From Pseudarthrobacter sulfonivorans (GTDB lineage: Bacteria > Actinomycetota > Actinomycetes > Actinomycetales > Micrococcaceae), in NCBI RefSeq assembly GCF_024391045.1, contig NZ_JANFCZ010000003.1, positions 186,001 through 250,000 on the forward strand: a DNA stretch of 64,000 nucleotides, given 5' to 3'. The number at the start of each line of letters is the position of its first letter. Position 1 is the stretch's first letter. Under the pieces are notes generated by a model, which saw nothing but the letters and a program-made list of their open reading frames with translations, had not been told where the DNA came from and made no database searches. Shown one piece after another: positions 27,143-36,804 of the stretch. A program made the position numbers and the translations under genes.

Positions 27143-28161
27143 TGACTGCCAAACGCCGCTGGCAGATCCTGCTGACCGTGGTGCTCCTGGTGGCCGGGAG
27201 CACAGTGGCGTACACCGTCTCGGCGTTCCAAACGGCACAAAGTAGCCAAGGCGCGGAATCGCAAGTGGATTCAGTGACGGCTCAATCCCTTCCCGCCGAG
27301 TCCTTCATCATGTTTCGAAATACGGCGCCCGGACAAGGATTCGGACAGGCCGCCACCGTGGCACTGGCTGACCCGTCAGGGCAGCGGGCCCTCAGCGGCC
27401 GCAGTTGTGACCGCGTCTATGCCGTCCGGGATCTGGGCATCTGCCTGCTCACGAAGAACGAGATTCCCACCAGCTTTGAAGCCACCGTCTTCGACGGTTC
27501 ACTGGCGGCTGTGCAATCATGGCCGTTGGCCGGAGTTCCCAGTCGCACCCGCATCAGTGCTGACGGGACCCTGCTGGCCACTACAGTCTTTGTCTCCGGG
27601 CATTCATACTCCAGCACCGGATTTTCTACCGAAACGGTCGTCCGCGGCCGCGACGGCACCGTCCATGGAAACCTAGAACAGTTTGCGCTCATTCTCGACG
27701 GCTCGCAGATCAAAGCCTCTGACCGGAATATCTGGGGTGTGACTTTCGTGCCGGGCCAGCCGGACGCGTTTTATGCCACGGCCTCCTCCCAAGGGAAAAT
27801 CTGGCTGGTGCGCGGGAGCCTTAAGGAGCGGACCCTGACCGTGACCGGCACTGGCATCGAGTGTCCGTCAGTGTCGCCCGACGGAACGAGGATCGCCTAC
27901 AAGAAGAGTGTCACTGGCTCCCTGGTAGGTCACCGCAACATCGCCGTCCTCGACCTTGCGACGGGCACCGAAACGATCCTCGCCGAACAGCGCGACATCG
28001 ACGACCAGATGGAGTGGCTGGACGCCAGCACCGTTGTCTACGGTGTTCCGCGTGACGACTCCGGGCAGGACAGCGACGTGTGGTCCGCTTCCATCGATCC
28101 GGGGGTACCGCCCTCACTCCTCATCGAGCATGCCTGGTCGCCGGCGGTGGTCCGGCGATAG
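27139..28161 (+). CDS. Exported TolB/WD40-like beta-propeller protein
   Basis: The protein has 340 residues from ATG 27139, overlapping the MFS stop. Residues 7-29 are a hydrophobic anchor or signal (ILLTVVLLVAGSTVAYTVSA), so the rest is outside the membrane. Repeats of the kind RISADGTLLATT, SVSPDGTRIAYKK and LDLATGTETIL are typical of TolB/PD40 propeller blades. It may assist the coupled transporter as an extracellular partner; this is inference from gene coupling only. I know no named function. It ends nine bases from the convergent oleD. Confidence 0.75.
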   Translation: MMTAKRRWQILLTVVLLVAGSTVAYTVSAFQTAQSSQGAESQVDSVTAQSLPAESFIMFRNTAPGQGFGQAATVALADPSGQRALSGRSCDRVYAVRDLGICLLTKNEIPTSFEATVFDGSLAAVQSWPLAGVPSRTRISADGTLLATTVFVSGHSYSSTGFSTETVVRGRDGTVHGNLEQFALILDGSQIKASDRNIWGVTFVPGQPDAFYATASSQGKIWLVRGSLKERTLTVTGTGIECPSVSPDGTRIAYKKSVTGSLVGHRNIAVLDLATGTETILAEQRDIDDQMEWLDASTVVYGVPRDDSGQDSDVWSASIDPGVPPSLLIEHAWSPAVVRR

Positions 28162-28169
28162 GGCCCGGA

Positions 28170-29150
28170 TCATCCCGGCGTACGGCCGCCGTAGTGTTCG
28201 GCCAGCTTCGCCAGGCCTTCGTCCAGCGAGACGGCGGGGTTCCAGTCGAGGAGGGCGCGGGTCTGGCGCTGGTCGAACCAGTGGGCGGTGGAGAGCTGCT
28301 CGGCAAGGAACCGTGTCATGGGCGGCTCCTCGTCCCTGCCAAGGCGGAGCCAGACCTTTTCCACCATGGATCCCGCCGCACGCGCCAGCCTGCCCGGTAC
28401 CCGCCAGGCTGGTGACGGCACTCCGCCCGCCGCGCAGATGCCGGCCAGCAGCTCACCAATGGGGCGGGGCTCGCCGTTGCTGACCACGAGCGCCCGGCCG
28501 TGGACATGGTCCATGCGGTGCAGTGCGGCGACGATGGCCGAGGCCGCGTTGTCCACGTAGGTGGTGTCGATGAGCGCGGCGCCGGCGTCGAGCAGGGGCA
28601 GGCGGCCGTGGGCGGCGCGGTCCAGCACGCGTTCCACCAGCTGGGTGTCGCCGGGCCCCCAGACGATGTGGGGGCGTACCGCAGCGACCCGGAACTCCGG
28701 TGAGTCGGCAGCCAGTGCCAGCAGTTCGGCTTCAGCCTTCGTGCGGGAGTAATCTCCATGTGCGCGGGCCGGGTCAGCCGGATCGGCCCCAAGGCCGGCG
28801 ATGGCGGCCCCTGAATTGGCCACGGACGGGGAGGACACGAACACCAGGTCCCGCACGCCTGCCTCGCGGGCGGCCAGCAGTACGAGGCGGGTCCCGTCCA
28901 CGTTGACCTCGTCGAACTCAACGGCCCGGCCGGTGAAGGAGACCTTTGCTGCCAGGTGGATGACGCCGTCGGCACCGGCAACGGCACGGTGGACGGCGTC
29001 GCGGTCCGTCACGGACCCCAAAAGGTCCGTGGCGCCGTCGACCGCTGCAGCACGGCGTTGGAACGTTGTGACGGCGTGGCCCTGCCGCACCAGCAGCGTG
29101 GCCACCTCGCGTCCGAGCAGCCCGCTCGCGCCGGTGACGAGGACCTTCAC
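28170..29150 (-). CDS. oleD: 2-alkyl-3-oxoalkanoate reductase OleD
   Basis: This 326-residue short-chain dehydrogenase of the extended 3-beta-HSD type has VLVTGASGLLGREV for NADP(H) and the YxxxK catalytic pair in DYSRTKAE, followed by VRPHIVWGPGDTQL. Known OleD proteins reduce the 2-alkyl-3-ketoacid made by OleA to the 2-alkyl-3-hydroxy acid. I start at GTG 29150, which overlaps the oleBC stop (GTGA). It is the last gene of oleA-oleBC-oleD, and the context makes the family call firm. Confidence 0.9.
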   Translation of the reverse strand: MKVLVTGASGLLGREVATLLVRQGHAVTTFQRRAAAVDGATDLLGSVTDRDAVHRAVAGADGVIHLAAKVSFTGRAVEFDEVNVDGTRLVLLAAREAGVRDLVFVSSPSVANSGAAIAGLGADPADPARAHGDYSRTKAEAELLALAADSPEFRVAAVRPHIVWGPGDTQLVERVLDRAAHGRLPLLDAGAALIDTTYVDNAASAIVAALHRMDHVHGRALVVSNGEPRPIGELLAGICAAGGVPSPAWRVPGRLARAAGSMVEKVWLRLGRDEEPPMTRFLAEQLSTAHWFDQRQTRALLDWNPAVSLDEGLAKLAEHYGGRTPG

Positions 29151-31852
29151 GGGGTGCCCGGACGGCCGCCGGCCAAAACACGGGTCGCCCATCGCGACAG
29201 GCGCGTCCTGTCAATCTTGGCGTTGTGCCGGATATCGGTTGGCTGGGCGGGGACTGCAAGCACCGCGGCGACGCTGACACCCGCCAGGCGTGCCGCGTCC
29301 CGTACCCTTCCGGCGAGTTGCGGGGCGGCAGGACCGGCCCGGCGGGCAGGGGGCACGGTCTCGACGACGGCGACCACAGCCTGCGTACCGGCGGGACCGA
29401 CCCCCACCACCGCGGCCAGCCCGACGTCGTCCAGGCGCTCGATGGCTTGCTCGGCGCCCACAGGCGTCGTCACCGACCCTGGTGCCGTCACGACGTGCGC
29501 CAGGCGGCCCTCCACCCAGAGCCGGCCCGCTGTGTCCAAGTGCCCGACGTCGCCGGTACGGTGCCAGCCAGGGGTCCTGATGCTCTCCCGCTGGGTCAGC
29601 CACAGCCTGTCGTAGGCCTCCTTGACATGGGGTGCGCTGACGAGGATTTCGCCGGTTACCCCCGCTTCGGTGACGGGGTGGTTTCCGGAGGCAGTCCCGT
29701 CCTCGGCGAGGGGGATCAGCGCTACCCGGGCGCCGGACACCGGCAGGCCCACGCACACGCCGTTGCCGGCGCCGGCCATGGTCCCGGCCTCGGCGTCCTT
29801 CTGGGCGGCGCGGATCTGCTCCAGGCTGATGTCGGTGACGGGCAGCGCTTCGGTCATCCCGTAGGGGGTATGGAGCGAGGCCTGGGGCAGCAACTGCTGC
29901 ACCTCCGTGAGGAGGGGTTCCGGGATGGGTGCCCCGGCGGAGAGCAGCAGTTCCACGCGCTTCAGCGCTTCGCTCCCGGCATGGCCGAGGCTGCCCCGCG
30001 TCGCGAGCACGTTCCGGAGGGCTGCGGGCGACGCGAAAACCACGGTGGCGTCCACGGCCGCGGCGGCGGCTGCCAGCGCGGTGGCCGTCAGAGTGCGGGG
30101 TGCGGTGACGTCCATGGCGGGTGTCACCGAAACGGCTCCGAGGGCCGGTCCAAGGAGGGCAAACGGTGCAAAGGCCGCGACGAGGCGCGCACCGGGACGG
30201 ATTCCGAACGTCGCAGCCACGGTATCCCGCATCGCGACGAGCTGGCGGCGCGTGTAGAGCACGCCTTTGGCGGGACCCGTGGAGCCGGAGGTGAAGAGCA
30301 CCGCCGCGGGCGCGTCGGGCGCCGGATCCGGATGGTTCGACGGCGGTTCCTGGCTGAGGCTCCTGCCTCGCCCGGCGAGGGCTGCCAGGGAGGTTTCGAC
30401 GCCGAGGAGCCGACGGCGGGCGGCCGGCAGCCCGCGCACACTGATGCGCCGCCCGGGCCAGCCGAGCACCGAAGCAGCCGCCAGGGCCTTGTCGATTCCG
30501 ATGAGGAAATCCGGCGTTGCGCCCTTCACGGCGCGGCTCAGGCCGCGTGTACCCAGGCCGGCGTCTGCCACCACCACCACGGCGCCCAGCCGGAGGCAGG
30601 CGTAGAGCACCACGGTCAAATCCACCCCCGGCGGAACCATCAGGCTCACCCTGCTCTGCGGCCCCACACCGATTTCCCGCAGTCCTGCCGCAAGGACGGA
30701 GATGCTTTGGTCCAATTCCCGCCATGTGAGCGAGCGTGAGGCGGTGCCGTCCGCGGCCATTTCGACGACGGCGGGGTCCCCGCCGTCGGGTCCTGCTGCC
30801 AGTTCGGTGAGCGGCGCCCAGAGGGGCGGAACAGGGGTGCCCGCCTGGTGGGTTCCCGCGGGGTCTTCCGGTTCCGGGGCGCCGGGCGGTACGTCCGTCA
30901 GCTGAAGACCGGCCGCAGCAGTGTCGCGGCCGAGACCGGCGAGCCAGTCAAAGACGGGGACGGCAATGTCCCGGTCTTCGGCAACGAGATGGCCGGCACC
31001 CTCGAAGCGGTGCACCTTCGCATGCGGCAGTCTGCCGATGAGGTCCTTGAGGTACCGGTCGGAAAAGATCGGGTCCTGCGGCCCCCAGAGCATCAGGGCG
31101 GGAACGGTCAACCCGCGCAGCCCTTCGGCGACGGTCTGGAGCGCCGGGTAGCTGGGATCGGACGGGTCAGCCGGGATGTCGGCGACAAAGTTTCCCACAC
31201 CGGCGCGGCGGTCGGCGCTGCGGTAGGGGGCCATGAAGTCGCTGCGGATGTCCGCGGACAGGGGCGGACGGGCCAGGGCATGGGTCACGCGCAGGAATGC
31301 GTCCGACGTCGTCGTTCCCCAGCGATGGACGGCGGGGTGCAGGGCAAGCCGCAGCGCCGCAGGGATGGGGGAGCCGGAGGGCTGGTGGACGGCCGTGTTG
31401 GTCAGCACCACGCCGGCGAGCTGCTCCTGATGTTGCAGTGCCCAGCCGAGGCTGACGACCCCGCCCCAGTCGTGGCCGACGGTCACCACCGGCCCGTCCA
31501 GCTCCAAGGCGGCCGTGAGGTCACCCAGGTCGTTGATGCGGTCGGCCAGGCGCCGGAATGTGCCGGTGCGCTCGGAGAAACCCATATCCAGCTGATCCAC
31601 GGCCACCACGCGCCACGGATGGGCGGGGTCGGCCCCGGCTGCCACCAGGGTGCGCCACAGGAAGGACCACGTCGGGTTGCCGTGCACGCAGAGCAGCGTG
31701 CCGGCCGTGACCAGGCCGCTGTGCGCCAGCTGTGCGCCGTTGTCGAGCAAGTGCCACGTGCGCACCGTTCCGGGGCTATCCGCGGCGGAGGTGGACGCCA
31801 CCTGGATTTCCCGGGACCACTCCGGGTCGACGCCGGGCCAGTCGGCCGTCAC
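29147..31852 (-). CDS. oleBC: OleBC fusion: beta-lactone decarboxylase and beta-lactone synthetase
   Basis: The protein has 901 residues from GTG 31852, overlapping the oleA stop; the longer frame merely shadows oleA. Residues about 1-310 are an alpha/beta hydrolase of haloalkane-dehalogenase type with nucleophile Asp128 in GHDWGG and His288 in EGAGHLV (OleB). A Pro/Ala-rich linker (about 315-345) leads to an AMP-ligase-like domain (about 345-901) with FTSGSTGPAKG at 520-530 and TPYGMTEALP (OleC). In the known pathway OleC closes the beta-hydroxy acid to a beta-lactone and OleB removes CO2 to leave a cis-olefin. The fusion is described in Micrococcus and relatives and would channel the reactive lactone. 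Confidence 0.93.
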   Translation of the reverse strand: MTADWPGVDPEWSREIQVASTSAADSPGTVRTWHLLDNGAQLAHSGLVTAGTLLCVHGNPTWSFLWRTLVAAGADPAHPWRVVAVDQLDMGFSERTGTFRRLADRINDLGDLTAALELDGPVVTVGHDWGGVVSLGWALQHQEQLAGVVLTNTAVHQPSGSPIPAALRLALHPAVHRWGTTTSDAFLRVTHALARPPLSADIRSDFMAPYRSADRRAGVGNFVADIPADPSDPSYPALQTVAEGLRGLTVPALMLWGPQDPIFSDRYLKDLIGRLPHAKVHRFEGAGHLVAEDRDIAVPVFDWLAGLGRDTAAAGLQLTDVPPGAPEPEDPAGTHQAGTPVPPLWAPLTELAAGPDGGDPAVVEMAADGTASRSLTWRELDQSISVLAAGLREIGVGPQSRVSLMVPPGVDLTVVLYACLRLGAVVVVADAGLGTRGLSRAVKGATPDFLIGIDKALAAASVLGWPGRRISVRGLPAARRRLLGVETSLAALAGRGRSLSQEPPSNHPDPAPDAPAAVLFTSGSTGPAKGVLYTRRQLVAMRDTVAATFGIRPGARLVAAFAPFALLGPALGAVSVTPAMDVTAPRTLTATALAAAAAAVDATVVFASPAALRNVLATRGSLGHAGSEALKRVELLLSAGAPIPEPLLTEVQQLLPQASLHTPYGMTEALPVTDISLEQIRAAQKDAEAGTMAGAGNGVCVGLPVSGARVALIPLAEDGTASGNHPVTEAGVTGEILVSAPHVKEAYDRLWLTQRESIRTPGWHRTGDVGHLDTAGRLWVEGRLAHVVTAPGSVTTPVGAEQAIERLDDVGLAAVVGVGPAGTQAVVAVVETVPPARRAGPAAPQLAGRVRDAARLAGVSVAAVLAVPAQPTDIRHNAKIDRTRLSRWATRVLAGGRPGTP

Positions 31853-32871
31853 CACTGGATTTCCAGCAGTGCGGTGTTCAGTCCGGAGCCGACGCCCATG
31901 CACAGCACCCTGTCGCCGGTGCCGAGGGTCTGGGCCTCTGCAGCAAGGGTCATGGGCAGGGAAGCCGGGCCCACATTGCCCCAGTGCGGAAAGGTGATGG
32001 GAACCTTTTCCGGATCCAGGCCCACTGCTTCGATGATGGCCTGGGTGTAGGCGTTGCTGACCTGATGCGTGACGTAGCGGTCCATCGACGCCCAGTCCCA
32101 CTCCGGCTGAGCCTCGTGCCAGGCATCGACTACCAACTGCAGGCCGCCGTCGAGCAGGCCCTTGGTGTCGGTGGTCATGCCGTCGATGCCGCCCACGCAC
32201 AGCTCGTGGTGCTCTGTGCCCGCACGCATCACACCGCCTATGATCCGGTGCGCCCCGGGGTGCTGGTCCGCCGGGCCCAGGACAGCTGCGGCGGCTCCGG
32301 AACCCAGCGTGAGCGTGGCGAACTCACGGCCGAAGTCCTCGCGCGTGGTCTCGGGCCGCTGCAGCCGGGCCAGGGTGGCCTCCTGCGTGGCCTGGGCATC
32401 TTCACCGTTGACGATCATGGCGTACTTGATCTGGCCGGAGTCGATCATGTTGGCCGCCAGGGTTAGGCCGTTGACGAAGCCGAGGCACGCGTTGGCGAGG
32501 TCAAAGTTCATGGCCGACGACGGCAGGCTGAGGCCGTGATGGATCTTCACCGCCACGGACGGTTCGAGGCTGCGCCGCGTGACGGAGGTGTTGATCAGCA
32601 GCCCCACCTCGGAGGCCTCGACGCCGGATTCGGCCAAAGCTTTCGCGCCGGCCTCGATGGCGGCGTCGTCGAACGCGGTACCGGGTGCCCACCAGCGCCG
32701 GTGGGTGATGCCTGCCACCCGTTCAAGCAGCCGTGGGGGAAACTTCAAGCGCCGCAGAGTGGGGGCCAGTCTTCGGTCGAAATCCGCGGAACTGACGATC
32801 TTTGGAGCTTCGACGCTGCTCACCGAAAGCAACGCGGTGTTGTTGTGCCGGAATGTTGCATTCCCTGTCAA
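31849..32871 (-). CDS. oleA: Acyl-CoA head-to-head condensing thiolase OleA
   Basis: The 340-residue thiolase-fold protein starts at TTG 32871, seven bases after AGGGG. The active-site cysteine is Cys129 in NACLGF, with histidine in THQVSNAY and asparagine in WGNVGPAS, all as in OleA and not FabH (compare ACAGY at 61400). OleA condenses two fatty acyl-CoAs without decarboxylation into a 2-alkyl-3-ketoacid, the first step of long-chain internal olefin synthesis. The N-terminal GNATFRHNNTALLSV matches other actinobacterial OleA proteins. It is the first gene of the ole operon and divergent from smc. Confidence 0.93.
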   Translation of the reverse strand: MTGNATFRHNNTALLSVSSVEAPKIVSSADFDRRLAPTLRRLKFPPRLLERVAGITHRRWWAPGTAFDDAAIEAGAKALAESGVEASEVGLLINTSVTRRSLEPSVAVKIHHGLSLPSSAMNFDLANACLGFVNGLTLAANMIDSGQIKYAMIVNGEDAQATQEATLARLQRPETTREDFGREFATLTLGSGAAAAVLGPADQHPGAHRIIGGVMRAGTEHHELCVGGIDGMTTDTKGLLDGGLQLVVDAWHEAQPEWDWASMDRYVTHQVSNAYTQAIIEAVGLDPEKVPITFPHWGNVGPASLPMTLAAEAQTLGTGDRVLCMGVGSGLNTALLEIQW

Positions 32872-33060
32872 ATTTAAGCCCCTATTCGTGTCTGTACTGC
32901 GCTCCGGCGGCTGACCGCACCATCGAGCACCAGCCCAAGTGCTTAACTATGCCGGGTCCGGGGCAGTTCCTGCACATGCCACCGGCGTCGGCTCCGCACG
33001 GATCAGCGCAGAATTGTCGCACCCCCGCAGTAGATTGTAAGTAGTAGGGGCTATCCCACC

Positions 33061-33119
33061 GATACCCGTGCCCACGCTTTGCCCATACCGTTGCCTATAC
33101 CTCTGCCCCTACCAGTGCC
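33061..33119 (+). repeat. Degenerate 12-base tandem repeat upstream of smc
   Basis: Five consecutive units end in TGCC: GATACCCGTGCC, CACGCTTTGCC (one base short), CATACCGTTGCC, TATACCTCTGCC and CCTACCAGTGCC. The consensus is roughly NATACCNNTGCC. The array lies in the leader or promoter region, 31 bases before the smc start. No known binding motif is recognised. Confidence 0.6.
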
Positions 33120-33149
33120 CCGTCCGCCGAGCAGGAGACCCGAAACACT

Positions 33150-36100
33150 TTGCACCTCAAGAGCCTTACCGTCCGGGGATTCAAGTCGTTCGCGTCGGCC
33201 ACGACGTTCGACTTTGAGCCGGGCGTCACGGCCGTGGTGGGACCCAACGGCTCCGGGAAGTCCAATGTGGTGGACGCCCTGTCCTGGGTGATGGGGGAGC
33301 AGGGCGCCAAAACGCTGCGCGGCGGCAAGATGGAGGACGTCATCTTCGCCGGGACGTCCGGCCGGCCGCCGCTGGGCCGGGCGCACGTCTCCCTGACCAT
33401 CGACAACACTGACGGGGCGCTGCCCATTGAGTACAGCGAGGTCACCATCTCGCGGACTCTGTTCCGCACGGGCGGCTCCGAGTACGCCATCAACGGGGCC
33501 GGCTGTCGCCTGCTCGATATCCAGGAGCTGCTGTCCGATTCAGGGCTGGGCCGGGAAATGCACGTCATTGTGGGCCAGGGGCAGCTCGACAAGGTCCTGC
33601 ATGCCACTCCGGAGGACCGCCGGGGTTTCATCGAGGAAGCCGCGGGAATCCTGAAACACCGCCGCCGCAAGGAAAAAACCGTACGCAAGCTCGAGGCCAT
33701 GCAGGCAAACCTGCAGCGCCTGAGCGATCTCACCGGCGAGATCCGGCGGCAGCTGACGCCGCTGGGCAAACAGGCCGATGTGGCACGCCGCGCCCAGCGG
33801 GTCCAGTTCGACGTCCGGGACGCACGCGCGCGGCTGTTGGCCGATGACCTCGCCCGCGAGCAAAATTCGCTGGCCCGGGACGTCGCCGACGAGGCAGCAC
33901 TGAAGGCCCGCAGGGCCGCCGTGGAACAGGAACTGGAAACCGGGCGCCGCCGGCAGGCAGCGGTGGAACAACTCGCCGCAGAGGCCACGCCCAAGCTCAA
34001 CGAGGCCAGGGACACGTGGTACCGGCTGAACGCATCACGGGAACGCCTCCGCTCCCTTGGCGCGCTGGCCCGGGAGCGGGGCAGGCTTCTCGGCGCCGCG
34101 GACGCTGAACCCTACTCGGGCCGGGACCCGGAGCAGTTGGAACGGCAAGCCGCCCGGGTGCGGGACGAACTGACGGAGCTTGAGCGCCAAATCCTGGACC
34201 GGCGCAGCGCACTGGAATCCGCCACCGCCGCCAAGTCCGAGGCCGAAAGCGCCGCGGCCGCAGAGGATAAGCGGCTCACGGCCGTCCTCCGTGCGGCAGC
34301 GGACCGCCGCGAAGGTCTCGCGAAGCTCGCCGGCCAGGCGGGTGCGGCCAGGTCGCGGGTCGAGTCGGCCCAGGCTGAACTGGGCAGGCTCCGCGAATCA
34401 CTGGCGGCCGGGCAGGACCGCCGCAGCAAGGCCCAGTCCGAGTTCACTGCGCTCGAAAACCAAGTCGCGGGCGTCGAGGAAGGCGAGGAGACCCTCGACG
34501 CCGACTACGAGGACGCCAGCGCCGAACTCGACGCCGTGGTCCAGGAGCTTGCCGCGCTGACCGCCGCCGGAAGGGAAGCTGTCCGGGAACGCGACGCCCT
34601 GGTGGCCCGGCGCGATGCGCTCCAGCTCGGACTCAAGCGCCAGGACGGAGCGGCCCATGTGCTCGGCGCAGGCATCGACGGCGTCGCAGGCCCGCTGGCG
34701 GCGGCGCTCGCCGTTGAAACGGGCTACGAAACGGCCATCGCGGCGGCCCTCGGCGATGCGTCCGAAGCGATCCTGGTTCGGGATCCCGCAGTGGCGGCCA
34801 CCGTGGTGCAACTGCTGAAAGAAGACGACGCCGGCCGCGCCGCACTGCTCCTCGAATCGGCGGCACAACTGGGCCGCCCAGACTCCGCACCGGGGGGTGC
34901 TTTGCCTGCCGGTGCCCGCTGGGCCGTCGATCTGGTCTCCGCGGGCGATGCTCACGGCCCGGCGGTGGCGGCGCTCCTGGCGGGATCCGCCGTCGTCGAC
35001 GATTTCGCGGCCGCCCGTGCGCTGGTCGCTGACCGGCCGGACCTGACCGCAGTCACCACGGCGGGCGATGTCCTGACGGCGCTGACCGTCACCGGAGGAT
35101 CCGCGAAGGCGCCGTCGCTGCTTGAGGTGCAGGCCGCCGTCGACGACGCCGAAACCCGGCTTGCCGCCGTCACCGCCGATCTTGAGCGGAACCGGTTTGC
35201 CCTGGCCGGCGCCGAAGCGCGGCGCATCAAAGCCCAGTCCCGGGCCGACGAGGCCCTGGACCGGCTCCATGAATCGGACGCCCGGCTGGCGGCCGTGGCC
35301 GAACGGCTGGGGCACCTGAACTCGATCCTGCGCAGCGCGGTCGGCGAAAGCGACAGGCTTGCCGCGTCCCTTGCCAGGGCTGAGGCCAACGTCCGGACCG
35401 AAGAGGAAGCGCTCGCTGCCATCGCCGCCCGCCTGACCGCGGCGCAGGAAGCGCCGGCGGAGGAAGAACCGTCCACGGAGCAGCGCGATGCCCTGGCCCG
35501 GACGGCATCGCTGGCCCGGTCTGCCGAGATGGAGTCCCGGCTGTCGCTCCGCAGCACCGAAGAGCAGCTGACAGCCACCCGGAACCGGGCAGTTTCGCTC
35601 GAACGGGCCGCCGCCACCGAGCGCAGGGCCCGGGAAGAGGCCGAGGAACGGGCACGCCGCCGGCGGCTTCAGGCTCGGCGGGCGGCCGCAGTGTCGGGGG
35701 GCGTCGAACTGGCCATCCAATTCATCGACGTCTCCGTGGAACTGGCGCGTGAGGAACGTGATCTCGCTGAAGAGAACCGGGAGCAGCGGGACCGGGAACT
35801 GCAGGCGATCCGGACCGGCAACGATTCGCTGGCACGGGAGCTTGCGGTGCTGACTGATTCGGTCCACCGGGACGAACTGGTCCGCGCCCAGCACCGGGCA
35901 CGCATCGAGGCGCTGGAGACACGGTCCATCGACGAACTCGGCATCACCCCCGATGTTCTCCTGGCGGACTTCGGACCCGACGTTCCGGTGCCGGTTCCGG
36001 CGGAGGACCAAGCCGACAAATGGGCCGCGCTGCGGGCACCGGTGGACGAAGACGGCACCCCGGTGGTTGAGGGGAAGCCGTTTGTCCGCGAGGAACAGGA

Positions 36101-36740
36101 GAAGCGCCTCAGGAAAGCCGAGCGGGACCTCGCCGCGCTGGGCAAGGTCAACCCGCTGGCGCTGGAGGAATTTGCGGCCCTCGAGGAGCGGCACCAGTTC
36201 CTCAGCTCCCAGCTTGAGGACCTGAGGTCCAGCCGGAAGGACCTGCTGGACATCATCAAGGAAGTGGATGAGCGGGTCCAGCGGGTTTTTGCCGAGGCCT
36301 TCGAGGACACCCAGGCCCAGTTCGTCCACGTTTTTGGCCGGCTTTTCCCGGGCGGTGAAGGTCGGCTGGTCCTGACCGACCCGTCAGACATGCTCACCAC
36401 GGGCATTGAGGTGGAGGCCCGGCCGGCCGGCAAGAAGATCAAGCGGCTCTCCCTGCTCTCCGGCGGGGAGCGGTCCCTCACCGCCGTCGCCCTGCTGGTG
36501 GCCATCTTCAAGGCCCGCCCCTCGCCGTTCTACGTGATGGACGAGGTGGAAGCAGCCCTGGACGACACCAACCTGGGCCGGCTCATCACCATCTTTGAGG
36601 AACTCCGGGAATCCAGCCAGCTGATCGTGATCACGCACCAGAAGCGCACCATGGAAGTCGCCGATGCCCTGTACGGCGTCACCATGCGCGGCGACGGCGT
36701 GTCCACCGTCATCAGCCAGCGGCTGGGCGCAGACGTCTAG
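33150..36740 (+). CDS. smc: Chromosome partition protein SMC
   Basis: This 1196-residue ATPase is the core of bacterial condensin. It starts at TTG (MHLKSLTVRGFKSFA) behind GGAGA. Walker A GPNGSGKSN is at 31-39. A long coiled coil follows, then the hinge near 505-640 with VLGAGIDGVAGPLAAAL, and a second coiled coil. The ABC signature LSGGERS begins at residue 1103 and is followed by YVMDEVEAALDD (Walker B). It is rich in Ala/Arg/Glu. ScpA and ScpB are not nearby. ftsY follows 64 bases later. Confidence 0.98.
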   Translation: MHLKSLTVRGFKSFASATTFDFEPGVTAVVGPNGSGKSNVVDALSWVMGEQGAKTLRGGKMEDVIFAGTSGRPPLGRAHVSLTIDNTDGALPIEYSEVTISRTLFRTGGSEYAINGAGCRLLDIQELLSDSGLGREMHVIVGQGQLDKVLHATPEDRRGFIEEAAGILKHRRRKEKTVRKLEAMQANLQRLSDLTGEIRRQLTPLGKQADVARRAQRVQFDVRDARARLLADDLAREQNSLARDVADEAALKARRAAVEQELETGRRRQAAVEQLAAEATPKLNEARDTWYRLNASRERLRSLGALARERGRLLGAADAEPYSGRDPEQLERQAARVRDELTELERQILDRRSALESATAAKSEAESAAAAEDKRLTAVLRAAADRREGLAKLAGQAGAARSRVESAQAELGRLRESLAAGQDRRSKAQSEFTALENQVAGVEEGEETLDADYEDASAELDAVVQELAALTAAGREAVRERDALVARRDALQLGLKRQDGAAHVLGAGIDGVAGPLAAALAVETGYETAIAAALGDASEAILVRDPAVAATVVQLLKEDDAGRAALLLESAAQLGRPDSAPGGALPAGARWAVDLVSAGDAHGPAVAALLAGSAVVDDFAAARALVADRPDLTAVTTAGDVLTALTVTGGSAKAPSLLEVQAAVDDAETRLAAVTADLERNRFALAGAEARRIKAQSRADEALDRLHESDARLAAVAERLGHLNSILRSAVGESDRLAASLARAEANVRTEEEALAAIAARLTAAQEAPAEEEPSTEQRDALARTASLARSAEMESRLSLRSTEEQLTATRNRAVSLERAAATERRAREEAEERARRRRLQARRAAAVSGGVELAIQFIDVSVELAREERDLAEENREQRDRELQAIRTGNDSLARELAVLTDSVHRDELVRAQHRARIEALETRSIDELGITPDVLLADFGPDVPVPVPAEDQADKWAALRAPVDEDGTPVVEGKPFVREEQEKRLRKAERDLAALGKVNPLALEEFAALEERHQFLSSQLEDLRSSRKDLLDIIKEVDERVQRVFAEAFEDTQAQFVHVFGRLFPGGEGRLVLTDPSDMLTTGIEVEARPAGKKIKRLSLLSGGERSLTAVALLVAIFKARPSPFYVMDEVEAALDDTNLGRLITIFEELRESSQLIVITHQKRTMEVADALYGVTMRGDGVSTVISQRLGADV

Positions 36741-36804
36741 CTGTATTGCCCATGGAGGTTGGCGGCGCCATGGGCGCAACCGGCGTTTATGAGAAGCTAG
36801 GGGA

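Noticed and set aside
31853..32200. 116-codon N-terminal extension of OleBC
   Set aside because: It only reads oleA in another frame. The GTG overlapping the oleA stop is the coupled start.
33061..33119. Repeat array before smc as a CRISPR
   Set aside because: Units are contiguous 12-mers with no spacers and no cas genes nearby.
34398..36329. 643-codon minus-strand frame opposite smc
   Set aside because: Antisense to a coiled-coil coding region; composition only, no motif.
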